From Collinsella sp. (GTDB lineage Bacteria; Actinomycetota; Coriobacteriia; Coriobacteriales; Coriobacteriaceae), in NCBI GenBank assembly GCA_018378775.1, contig JAGZWV010000003.1:1-64000 (forward strand): 64,000 bases of DNA. Reading direction: 5' to 3'. Both the position numbers and the translations under genes were made by a program. Positions within the stretch are counted from its first letter, which is position 1, and every line of letters begins with the position of its first letter. This document shows, one piece after another, positions 47,361-54,575 of this stretch. The notes beneath the pieces are model-generated. The model saw nothing but the letters and a program-made list of their open reading frames with translations, did no database searches and was not told the DNA's origin.

Positions 47361-48263
47361 CTACGAGACGTGCTCGGGCGCTCCTGCCATGCGAGCCTGT
47401 CCATGTGCGCGGAGGCGCGGAAGCTCGACGGTTGCCACCATGACGCCGGTGAGGATGAGAGCGGCGCCAAAGAAGGCGATGGGGCTCAGGACTTCGCCAA
47501 CCAAGAAGAACGAGAAGACCGCGGAGCAAACCGGCTCCAGCGAGAAGGCAAAGCCCGTGGTCTCGGCGGGAACATGGGGCTGCACGATTGTTTGGGTAAT
47601 GAAGCCGTAGGCAGAGCAGATGAGTGCGAGTGCGACGACAACGACGATCTCGCTCGGCGTGCCGGGAAGCGTGAAACCGCCAAAGGTGAATGCGGCGATA
47701 CCCGAGAACAAGCCTCCGAAGCCCAACTGCCAAACGCCCAGAGCCAGCGGGTCGACATCTTCGACAAAGCGCTTCGCCACAATGATATGGCCGGCATAGA
47801 CAAAAGCGGAGAGCAGCATGATGAGCGCGCCCGGGTTCAGGCTGGTAAAGTCGGCGCCCGAGAGCAGCAACATACCGCAGGTGACGATGGTAGTGCCGAC
47901 GAGCACTTTGCGTTCGGGGGCGCGGCGCAGCAAGGCGGCGTTGGCAAACGGCACGATCACGACCGTCAGGCTCTGCAAAAAGCCGGCAGTGGAGGCAGAG
48001 GTGAGGCTGGAGCCCAGGCACATGCAGGTGAGTTCGGTTGCCATAATGGCGCCGATGATGGCGGCGCGGACCATAAGGTCGCGGTTAATGCGGAAAGCGC
48101 GCTTGTGGAAGAGCAATAGGCAGGCCACAAAGGCGATGATGCAGCGTAGCGCGACGATGCTCGTGGCGTTCATGCTGTCCATGCCGATCTTCATGAGGGG
48201 GTACGAAAAGCCCCATGCGACGGGAACGGAAAATGAGAGCGCGATTGCTTTTTTGCGATCCAT
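47361..48263 (-). CDS. EamA/DMT-family permease
   Basis: A 300-residue ten-helix drug/metabolite transporter with two EamA repeats (SFSVPVAWGFSYPLMKIG in the first; GFGGLFSGIAAF and SLEPVCSAVFSFFLVGE in the second). The substrate is unknown. The ATG at 48263 has AAAGGA 5-6 nt upstream. It diverges from a LysR gene 158 bp away, the common arrangement in which the regulator controls the permease. Confidence 0.9.
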   Translation of the reverse strand: MDRKKAIALSFSVPVAWGFSYPLMKIGMDSMNATSIVALRCIIAFVACLLLFHKRAFRINRDLMVRAAIIGAIMATELTCMCLGSSLTSASTAGFLQSLTVVIVPFANAALLRRAPERKVLVGTTIVTCGMLLLSGADFTSLNPGALIMLLSAFVYAGHIIVAKRFVEDVDPLALGVWQLGFGGLFSGIAAFTFGGFTLPGTPSEIVVVVALALICSAYGFITQTIVQPHVPAETTGFAFSLEPVCSAVFSFFLVGEVLSPIAFFGAALILTGVMVATVELPRLRAHGQARMAGAPEHVS

Positions 48264-48276
48264 GGGATTCCTTTTG

Positions 48277-48295
48277 TTACAGAACGGTTTCGTAA
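48277..48295. promoter_or_regulatory. Possible LysR box
   Basis: TTAC-N11-GTAA, in the T-N11-A form, lies between the divergent EamA and LysR genes. It is only 14 nt from the EamA start, close for an activation site, so it may act by repression if it is bound. Confidence 0.3.
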
Positions 48296-48421
48296 AAAGG
48301 ATTCTGCTCCCAGATGTGGATGTAGTAAAGCGAATGTATCTTCAGTATGATTAAGAAACGCTAATGTTGACAGAGAAAAGCCTGGCAAAACGTTTTACGG
48401 CTACATCGATGTGGAGGCACG

Positions 48422-49288
48422 ATGGCATCGCGGTACCAGATTGTTTGTATGGTGGTCGATCGCGGCAGTCTGAAACGTGCTGCGGACGAGCTGGGCTATA
48501 CGCAAAGTGCGGTGAGCCAGGCCGTCAAGGCGCTCGAGCGCGAGCTGGGCACCACGATTATCGAGCGTGGCAAGCAGGGTGTGTCGCTTACGCGCGACGG
48601 CAAGCAGTACCTGCCGTATCTGCGCCAAATCGTAACTGCCGAGGCCGAGCTTGAGGGCAAGCGCCAGGAGCTGCTGGGCCTTTCGTCGACCGATATTCGT
48701 ATCGCGACGTTTACCAACGTGAGTCGCACCGTGCTGCCGCGTGTGATCCGCGACTTTGGGGCGCTGCACCCGGGCGTGCGCTTTACCCTCAAGCAGGGCG
48801 ATTACACGCGCAACGCCCAGTGGGTGCACGATGGCGTGGTTGATTTTTGTTTTACGGCACGCGGATTTACCACTGGGCTCGAGAAGCGCGTGGTCTATCA
48901 CGACGAGTTGGTGGCACTGTTGCCTGTCGGGCATCCGCTGGCGGCAAAGGAAAAGATGACGCTCGCCGACCTGGCGTCCGAGCCGTTTGTGCTGCTGGAT
49001 GAGGGCGAACAGAGCCTGGTGCTCGATGCATTCGCAACGCACGGGCTGTCGCCGCACGTGACGAGTGAGGTGACCGATGACTACACCATCATGGCGATGG
49101 TGGAGGAGGGCCTAGGCGTGAGCATGCTCTACAGTCGTACTGTGGAGGGCATGCGAGCCGATATTTGTGTGCGGCCCATCGTGCATGCCCCCTCGCGCGA
49201 CGTGGTGGCTGCCTGGCGCAGCTGGGACACCATGCCCATCGCCACGAGGCGCTTTATCGACTATATGAGCTCACATATTGTCAATTAA
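48422..49288 (+). CDS. LysR-family transcriptional regulator
   Basis: A 288-residue LysR regulator. The N-terminal winged helix (GSLKRAADELGYTQSAVSQAVKAL) is clear, followed by the linker and a two-lobed effector domain with LVALLPVGHPLA, FVLLDEGEQ and VEEGLGVSMLY. The ATG at 48422 has GGAGG 4 nt upstream. It probably regulates the divergent EamA permease; the effector is unknown. Confidence 0.94.
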   Translation: MASRYQIVCMVVDRGSLKRAADELGYTQSAVSQAVKALERELGTTIIERGKQGVSLTRDGKQYLPYLRQIVTAEAELEGKRQELLGLSSTDIRIATFTNVSRTVLPRVIRDFGALHPGVRFTLKQGDYTRNAQWVHDGVVDFCFTARGFTTGLEKRVVYHDELVALLPVGHPLAAKEKMTLADLASEPFVLLDEGEQSLVLDAFATHGLSPHVTSEVTDDYTIMAMVEEGLGVSMLYSRTVEGMRADICVRPIVHAPSRDVVAAWRSWDTMPIATRRFIDYMSSHIVN

Positions 49289-49315
49289 TGACTGGCGTGG
49301 CGTTGAGTGCGGTGT

Positions 49316-50698
49316 TTAGCGGGCTGTCGCTTTGGCTTGGGTGGCGCGATAGGTGCGTGCCGGGTGGCAGAGTAGTACCGCCACGACCATAAAGAACGCC
49401 GTGGTGCCCAGGCTGATGGGATAGACCATCATGATGTTCGCAAAGGTGCGGAAGTGCGGGAACACGCAGAACACCCAATAGAAGCGGATGCCACAGACGC
49501 AGATCATGGTGATGAGGGCGGGCGTGAGCGAGATACCAAAGCCGCGCAGGTAGCCTGACATGTTTTCGTAGAACATGCTAAAGGCGTACGCCGGGAAGAT
49601 CGAGCACACGCGGATATAGCCGATCGAGACGATATTGGGATCGCTGTTGAACAGCGATAGGATCTCGCGCCCCAAGCCGACAATAACGATAATTGTGGTG
49701 AGCGCGACGATACCACCTTCGACCAGGCAGACCTTGAGCGTTTTGGTGCAGCGGTCGATCTGGCGGGCACCGTGGTTTTGTCCCACAAAGGTGGTGCAAG
49801 CCTGGCTAAAGCTGTTGAGCAGGTTGTAGCACACATACTCTAGACTCATGGCGGCGCTCGATGCCGCCATGACTTCGGTGCCCAGGCTGTTGATGGCAGA
49901 CTGGATGATGATGTTGGCGACGGCAAAGACGGCGCTTTGGATGCCGGCGGGCAGGCCGATCTTGACGATGCGCTTGAGGGCGACGGGGTCGATAGCCAGG
50001 TCGCGTAGGGTGACGCGGACGACGGAGTCGGTCTTGAGCAGGCGGATAAAGAGTGTAGCGGCACTGACGGTGTAGGCGATGGCGGTGGCGATGGCGACGC
50101 CCGCGACGCCCCAGTGGAGTACGGGGACAAAGATGAGATCCAGACCAATGTTGAGGACGGTGGACACTGCAAGCGCCTGCAGCGGCATGCGGGTGATGCC
50201 GACGGAGCGGAAGATCGCGGCCTCAAAGTTGTAGAGCAAGATCGAGGGCATGCTCAGCAAAAAGACGCGCAGGTAGAGCGAAGCGAGCGGCATGGTCTCG
50301 GCGGGAACGTTGAGCGCGGCGAGCATGGGCTCGGCAAAGATCTCGCCCAGTGCGATGACGACAAAGCCCACGAGCGCCATTAAAATCGAGGTATGGACGG
50401 CGCGTTTGACCATGTTCTGATCGTTGCGGCCGATAGCGTTGGCGATGACCACGTTGGAGCCAAGCGACATGCCAATAAACAGGTTGAGCATAAGACTGGT
50501 AAGCGGAACATTGGAGCCAACTGCCGCCATGGCGAGGGTTCCCTGGTCGCCCGAGAAGTTACCGATGATGACCGTGGCGATGAGGTTCGACAGCTGCTCC
50601 AAGATGCTCGTGGCGGCCACGGGGAAGGCGAATAGGGGAATATTGCGCCACAGCGAGCCGGTGGTCATGTCAATGTGCTTAGATACGGTGTCAGCCAT
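49316..50698 (-). CDS. MATE-family efflux transporter
   Basis: A 460-residue, 12-helix multidrug and toxin extrusion protein. Typical features: FPVAATSILEQLSNLIATVIIGNF in helix 1, a GMSLGSNVVIANAIG helix 2 region, and QNHGARQ after the middle of the protein, all characteristic of DinF/NorM-like exporters. The substrate is not predictable. Stands alone; the region upstream carries PalB site 5. Confidence 0.93.
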   Translation of the reverse strand: MADTVSKHIDMTTGSLWRNIPLFAFPVAATSILEQLSNLIATVIIGNFSGDQGTLAMAAVGSNVPLTSLMLNLFIGMSLGSNVVIANAIGRNDQNMVKRAVHTSILMALVGFVVIALGEIFAEPMLAALNVPAETMPLASLYLRVFLLSMPSILLYNFEAAIFRSVGITRMPLQALAVSTVLNIGLDLIFVPVLHWGVAGVAIATAIAYTVSAATLFIRLLKTDSVVRVTLRDLAIDPVALKRIVKIGLPAGIQSAVFAVANIIIQSAINSLGTEVMAASSAAMSLEYVCYNLLNSFSQACTTFVGQNHGARQIDRCTKTLKVCLVEGGIVALTTIIVIVGLGREILSLFNSDPNIVSIGYIRVCSIFPAYAFSMFYENMSGYLRGFGISLTPALITMICVCGIRFYWVFCVFPHFRTFANIMMVYPISLGTTAFFMVVAVLLCHPARTYRATQAKATAR

Positions 50699-50762
50699 AC
50701 GCTCTCAATCTCTAACATGCTATTTCGTGCTTATTTGCGCAGACGATGATACTCCTAATCGA

Positions 50763-50820
50763 CTAGTCATTGGGGACGTTCTAAAACGATTAGTCATTCA
50801 AGAACGTCTCCAATGACTAG
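50763..50820. repeat. PalB repeat, site 5
   Basis: CTAGTCATTGGGGACGTTCT (50763-50782) and AGAACGTCTCCAATGACTAG (50801-50820) form a 20-bp stem with one mismatch and an 18-nt loop, between the divergent MATE and rlmA-like genes. Confidence 0.85.
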
Positions 50821-50876
50821 GTGGGGAAGGCGTGCGACAATGGTGGGCGTTGTGTAGTTCGCGCTAAGGAGTTGCC

Positions 50877-51692
50877 ATGTTGTTGTGTCCTGTTTGCCAT
50901 GAACCGTTGGTGGATGACGAACGTGGTGCTGCATGCGCGGGCGGACACCGGTTTGACCGTGCGCGCGAGGGCTATCTATATCTGCTGCGCTCGTCCAAGA
51001 GCGGCGACTCCATGGGCGATCCCAAGTCGCAGGCGCGCAGTCGTCGTGATTTTCTGAACCGTGGATACTACGCGCCGTTGCGCGATGCGATGGTTGAGCT
51101 GGTGCGCAAGCAGGTGTCTGGGCGTGCCACGTCTACGGATGGTTCCATGACGCTGCTCGATATTTGCTGCGGTGAGGGCTATTACACGAGTGCCCTGGGC
51201 GCGGTGCCGGGCGTGGACGCTTACGGGTTCGACTTGGGCAAAGAGATGGTGCGCCTGGCCGCCAAGCGCGGCGATGCGACCTACTTCGTGGCCAACATGA
51301 AGGACATCCCCGTGGCCGATGGCGCCTTCGATATGGTGACCGAACTCTTTGCTCCCTTTAACGAGCGCGAGTTTGCCCGCGTGCTGGCGCCAGAGGGTTC
51401 ACTCTATACCGTGGTACCGGGTGCTCGTCATCTCTTTGGGCTCAAAGAGGTGCTCTACGACACGCCGTACCTTAACGATGAGAAGCTGCCGAAGACCACC
51501 GAGCTCGAGTTGGTCGGAACGCAGCGGGTATCTGCGAATATTACGCTTCAGACCCAGGCCGACATCGAGGCGGTGTTCCAGATGACGCCGTACTACTACC
51601 GCACACGCCCTGCCGATAAAGAGCGTCTGGCAAACCTCGATACTCTTCAGACCGACATCGACTACATCATCGCCGAATACCGCCACAGCTAA
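50877..51692 (+). CDS. 23S rRNA (guanine-N1)-methyltransferase, RlmA-like
   Basis: A 271-residue AdoMet methyltransferase. The N-terminus has the RlmA zinc finger (CPVC ... CAGGHRFDRAREGY) and the GDPKSQARSRRDFLNRGYYAPL segment; the Rossmann motif is LLDICCGEGYYTSAL. RlmA proteins modify G745 or G748 of 23S rRNA; the latter confers resistance to tylosin-type macrolides in some species. Which position is modified here cannot be told. The ATG at 50877 has AAGGAG 5 nt upstream. Confidence 0.9.
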   Translation: MLLCPVCHEPLVDDERGAACAGGHRFDRAREGYLYLLRSSKSGDSMGDPKSQARSRRDFLNRGYYAPLRDAMVELVRKQVSGRATSTDGSMTLLDICCGEGYYTSALGAVPGVDAYGFDLGKEMVRLAAKRGDATYFVANMKDIPVADGAFDMVTELFAPFNEREFARVLAPEGSLYTVVPGARHLFGLKEVLYDTPYLNDEKLPKTTELELVGTQRVSANITLQTQADIEAVFQMTPYYYRTRPADKERLANLDTLQTDIDYIIAEYRHS

Positions 51693-51743
51693 CCTACCAA
51701 AAAGGGACAGGTTTATTTTGGTAGGTTTTATCTGGGCAAACGT

Positions 51744-51783
51744 AAAGGGCCGACCGCGGAGATGCGCGATCGGCCCTTTTTAG
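51744..51783. terminator. Convergent terminator after the rlmA-like gene
   Basis: AAAGGGCCGA / TCGGCCCTTT stem followed by TTTT on the + strand and preceded by AAA for the minus strand. Just upstream (51692-51730) is a weaker inverted repeat AACCTAC...GTAGGTT directly at the stop codon. Confidence 0.8.
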
Positions 51784-51817
51784 TTGCTTGGCTGCAGAGG
51801 TTATGAGAAGCGAGCGC

Positions 51818-52219
51818 TTACAGGCGGTCCTTGTTCTCGGCCTTAACGGCGTGTGCCTGCTGGACAAAGAACAGGTCGTACACCACGATGACAAAGGCGC
51901 CAAAGTTGATGGCGTCGCCGCCAAACGCGGGAAGCGTGGGCACCGCTTGGGCAAGCGTGGCGACCGCGGCAACAATACCGAGCTTAAACGCGCCGTCCAC
52001 CTGCGAAGGCTTGTTGGCGCCCTTGACACCGGCGACGCCTGCAGCAAGGTCGACGAGACCCTTGGCGATAAGCACGACCGCTGCGAGCGTGGCGTACGAA
52101 CCGTACGTGGAATCGAGACCGCCCGTGGCGATACCGACGCCGGCGGTGACGAGGCTGGCGATGCCCAAAACAAAGTAGATGAGAGCAAGGATTTTGAGAG
52201 TCTTGCGAGTGAAGCTCAT
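51818..52219 (-). CDS. Small four-helix membrane protein
   Basis: A 133-residue protein with four predicted membrane helices (e.g. LALIYFVLGIASLVTAGVGIA and TLAAVVLIAKGLVDLAAGVAG). No enzymatic motif or firm family; similar small integral membrane proteins are common in Coriobacteriia as far as I know. The ATG at 52219 has AAAGGA 6 nt upstream and is preferred over a 23-codon longer frame. Monocistronic. Confidence 0.75.
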   Translation of the reverse strand: MSFTRKTLKILALIYFVLGIASLVTAGVGIATGGLDSTYGSYATLAAVVLIAKGLVDLAAGVAGVKGANKPSQVDGAFKLGIVAAVATLAQAVPTLPAFGGDAINFGAFVIVVYDLFFVQQAHAVKAENKDRL

Positions 52220-52446
52220 GGCTGGTCCTTTCGATACGAGTACGCCAACTTGGCGCACCCAATGTACTGCACATATGGTGAAGCACATTGTAGTTCAACG
52301 GGGCGATGCATGCGTTTGAAAGCGTCTCTTGCCTGTGCGGTCCAACCTTTCAAAAAGGAAAGCTGGGCGTAAGCCAAATCGATGGCAGCGTATGCGCGGC
52401 GCTGCGATGATGGGGCCATGGTAAGAGCTAGACCGAAGGAGGAACC

Positions 52447-52590
52447 ATGATGTACGGAGCAGGGCAGGTACGTGAGGCGCGGTCGTTGGGAAGGCGCATG
52501 AGTGATTCCGTGATCGCTACTGTGTGCACGGGATTGATGGCGGTGCTTTGTATTGCGATGCTGTGGGCCATGTCGCATGTGGGACAATAG
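52447..52590 (+). CDS. Short single-helix membrane peptide
   Basis: A 47-residue reading frame with a strong AGGAGG ribosome binding site 4 nt before the ATG at 52447. A polar N-terminus (MMYGAGQVREARSLGRRM) leads to one hydrophobic helix (VIATVCTGLMAVLCIAMLWA) and a short tail. Its perfect Shine-Dalgarno and transmembrane character argue for expression. Function unknown. It lies 63 bp upstream of the RsmJ-like gene. Confidence 0.6.
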   Translation: MMYGAGQVREARSLGRRMSDSVIATVCTGLMAVLCIAMLWAMSHVGQ

Positions 52591-52653
52591 CGGACGGTTG
52601 GGTGCCGACACAAACGGCGCTCACGTATTCGTTTTGCTTGCTAAGGAGTACCC

Positions 52654-53358
52654 ATGGGCGTCGTCGATCCCTTTTCTGTTGCTCGGTCCGCGGGGCTTGA
52701 GCTGATCGGGAAGTCCGAGGGCCTCACACTCACCGATGGCACGATGGAGCTGCGTGCCGATTTTGGCCGCATGCTTCCACGGCTCAAGCAGGGCCGTCTG
52801 CAGCAAGAACTGCTGGTAAAGGCTGCGCGCGCAAAAGGCATCGAGAGCCCATGGGCGATTGACGCCACGGCAGGCTTTGGCGAGGATTCGCTGCTGCTGG
52901 CGGCCGCGGGCTTTACCGTCGATCTGTATGAGCAGGATTGCGTGATCGCGGCGCTCCTCAAGGATGCTTTGGATCGCGCGGCAGATGATCCGGCGCTTGC
53001 GACAGCCGTGGCGCGCATGCGCTTACATGCGGGCGAGGACAGCATTGCCGGCCTTCGCCATACGGCTGAGTTGATCGGGCAGGGCGAGCTTGCCGCTCCC
53101 GACGTGGTGTATCTGGACCCCATGTTTCCCGGGCGCACCAAGAGCGCGGCGGTTAAAAAGAAGTTCCAACTCTTGCACCATCTGGAACAGCCGTGCACCG
53201 ATGAGGAGACGCTGGTCGAAGCTGCGCTTGCGGTGCATCCGCGCAAGGTGGTTATCAAGCGACCGGTGAAGGGGCCGCTGCTTGCCGGCGTTAAGCCGAG
53301 CTATCAACTTGCGGGCAAGGCCGTTCGCTACGATGTTTTGGTGCCGCCGCGCCCGTAG
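52654..53358 (+). CDS. rsmJ: 16S rRNA (guanine-N2)-methyltransferase, RsmJ-like
   Basis: A 234-residue AdoMet methyltransferase of the RsmJ/YhiQ family, which modifies G1516 of 16S rRNA. Family motifs are ADFGRMLPRLKQGRLQQELLVKA in outline, AIDATAGFGEDSLLLAAAGF (AdoMet site), VYLDPMFPGR (catalytic) and VVIKRPVKGPLL. The ATG at 52654 has AAGGAG 5 nt upstream. Confidence 0.88.
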   Translation: MGVVDPFSVARSAGLELIGKSEGLTLTDGTMELRADFGRMLPRLKQGRLQQELLVKAARAKGIESPWAIDATAGFGEDSLLLAAAGFTVDLYEQDCVIAALLKDALDRAADDPALATAVARMRLHAGEDSIAGLRHTAELIGQGELAAPDVVYLDPMFPGRTKSAAVKKKFQLLHHLEQPCTDEETLVEAALAVHPRKVVIKRPVKGPLLAGVKPSYQLAGKAVRYDVLVPPRP

Positions 53359-53368
53359 CTTGCGCGCG

Positions 53369-53410
53369 ATAGGCGCCGCTCCGTCAGTGCCGTGCCGAAG
53401 CGGCGCCTAT
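53369..53410. terminator. Convergent hairpin, likely terminator
   Basis: Perfect 12-bp stem ATAGGCGCCGCT / AGCGGCGCCTAT with an 18-nt loop, overlapping the last codon of the minus-strand gene. TATTTCC follows on the + strand. Confidence 0.6.
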
Positions 53411-53703
53411 TTCCAAGGGTGCGACGTCAGGTGCCATCCGCCGCAGTATTCGCATTTGTAGCAGGCCAGCCCGCGGCGTCCGCGGTTTTCGCAGTCGGCC
53501 ATAACTGCCTCGGCCTCGGCACGCGTGTCGTAACGGTTTTTGCGCTCGCACGACTTGTAGCGCCAGGCTTCATCGCGCTCGGCGTCCAGGGCGTCGCGGC
53601 GCTCGTCCTCGCGTGCAAACAGGTCGCTCATATCGCCGCCGGTGGCAGCGCCTAAAAACTCGCTTTTGGCCTTTGACCAGGCGGCTCGCTTTTTGCTTCC
53701 CAT
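53407..53703 (-). CDS. Small zinc-ribbon protein, unknown function
   Basis: A 98-residue basic/acidic protein with a C-terminal CYKCEYCGGWHLTSHPWK motif (Cys-x2-Cys-x2-Cys plus His), suggesting zinc binding. An earlier Cys in KSCERKNRYDTRAEAEAVM belongs to a pattern seen in small uncharacterised Actinobacterial proteins. The ATG at 53703 has AGGGG 10 nt upstream. It diverges from the GNAT gene with a palindrome between them. Confidence 0.7.
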   Translation of the reverse strand: MGSKKRAAWSKAKSEFLGAATGGDMSDLFAREDERRDALDAERDEAWRYKSCERKNRYDTRAEAEAVMADCENRGRRGLACYKCEYCGGWHLTSHPWK

Positions 53704-53727
53704 CTGCTTCGCGCCCCTCTGCAAACG

Positions 53728-53759
53728 TTGGTATCATTGCTCAATCAAAGTGATACCAA
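53728..53759. promoter_or_regulatory. Palindrome between divergent genes, possible operator
   Basis: TTGGTATCA (53728-53736) and TGATACCAA (53751-53759) are a perfect 9-bp inverted repeat with a 14-bp spacer in the 77-bp gap between the zinc-ribbon and GNAT genes. The GATACC/GTATCA halves could also serve as -10 elements in each direction. Confidence 0.4.
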
Positions 53760-53780
53760 TAAACGTGAGGTCGCCGCGTG

Positions 53781-54269
53781 ATGATCAGAAAAACCCTCGA
53801 TACCGACACTCCCGCCGTCATGGCTATCTATGACGTGGCCCGCGCCTTTATGCGCGCGCATGGCAACGCCACGCAGTGGCCCGAGGGCACGCCTTCGGCC
53901 GAGCAGCTGGCTGCCGATATTGCCGCTGGTGGCAGTTACGTGTGCGAAGTCGACGGCCGCGTGGTGGCGACGTTTGCCTTTTTACCGGGTCCGGACGAGT
54001 GCTATGACGTCATTGAGGACGGTCAATGGCGCAGCGACACTCCGTATGCCGTGCTGCATCGCGTGGCATCCGACGGCACCGTGCACGGTATCGCGGCGGC
54101 GATGTTTGCCTTTGCCAAGGAATGCGCCGACCATCTGCGTATTGACACGCACGAGGACAACTTGCCCATGCAGGGCGCCATCGCCAAGGCGGGGTTCGAG
54201 CGTGTCGGTATCGTCTATGTGTCCGACGGCACGGCGCGTGTCGCGTTTGATTGGCTGCGCGAGGCGTAG
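53781..54269 (+). CDS. GNAT-family N-acetyltransferase
   Basis: A 162-residue GNAT protein (MIRKTLDTDTPAVMAIYDVAR start, VVATFAFLPGPDE central strand, HRVASDGTVHGIAAAMFAFA for the acetyl-CoA loop region, LRIDTHEDNLPMQGAIAKAGFERVGIV end). The substrate is unknown. ATG 53781 has GAGG 10 nt upstream; the GTG just before it (53778) is an equally possible start. Confidence 0.88.
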   Translation: MIRKTLDTDTPAVMAIYDVARAFMRAHGNATQWPEGTPSAEQLAADIAAGGSYVCEVDGRVVATFAFLPGPDECYDVIEDGQWRSDTPYAVLHRVASDGTVHGIAAAMFAFAKECADHLRIDTHEDNLPMQGAIAKAGFERVGIVYVSDGTARVAFDWLREA

Positions 54270-54303
54270 GAGCCAAGGCACGTATCATCACCCAGCTCAA
54301 ATA

Positions 54304-54331
54304 AAAAATGGCCCCGAGTGGGGCCATTTTT
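54304..54331 (+). terminator. Terminator of the GNAT gene
   Basis: Perfect AAAAATGGCCCC / GGGGCCATTTTT stem, 4-nt loop GAGT. Works in both directions. Confidence 0.9.
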
Positions 54332-54390
54332 GGTAAAACGCGTCGTTGTGGGACTCGCATTGTTACCGCCCCAGATGAACCCGGGCAGAC

Positions 54391-54499
54391 AAAAAGGGGA
54401 GGTGCCGGCTTTCGCAAGGCGCGAACCTACGAAAATCGCCGCGCGGCAACGCGGGGCGATGAGCTCGGTCGGGGGATAGGGCCCGCTTCGCCCACCGGC
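54391..54499 (-). ncRNA. Possible structured RNA of unknown class
   Basis: In the 306-bp gap before the ribosomal protection gene, the minus strand has an extended -10 (TGATACAAT, 54506-54514), then ~109 GC-rich bases ending in TTTTT. They can fold with a strong hairpin (ATCGCCCCGCG-TTGC-CGCGCGGCGAT as two arms) inside a longer, interrupted pairing of the ends (GGTG with CACC). The shape is loosely 6S-like but shorter. I recognise no SRP, tmRNA or RNase P signature. The same sequence read on the + strand could be a leader of the downstream gene. Confidence 0.25.
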
Positions 54500-54575
54500 C
54501 CGTAAATTGTATCATCCAGTGTGGAGCGTGAACGCCCGTTGCCGCGTGCGATGGGCTTGCAATAAGAGGAGAGCC

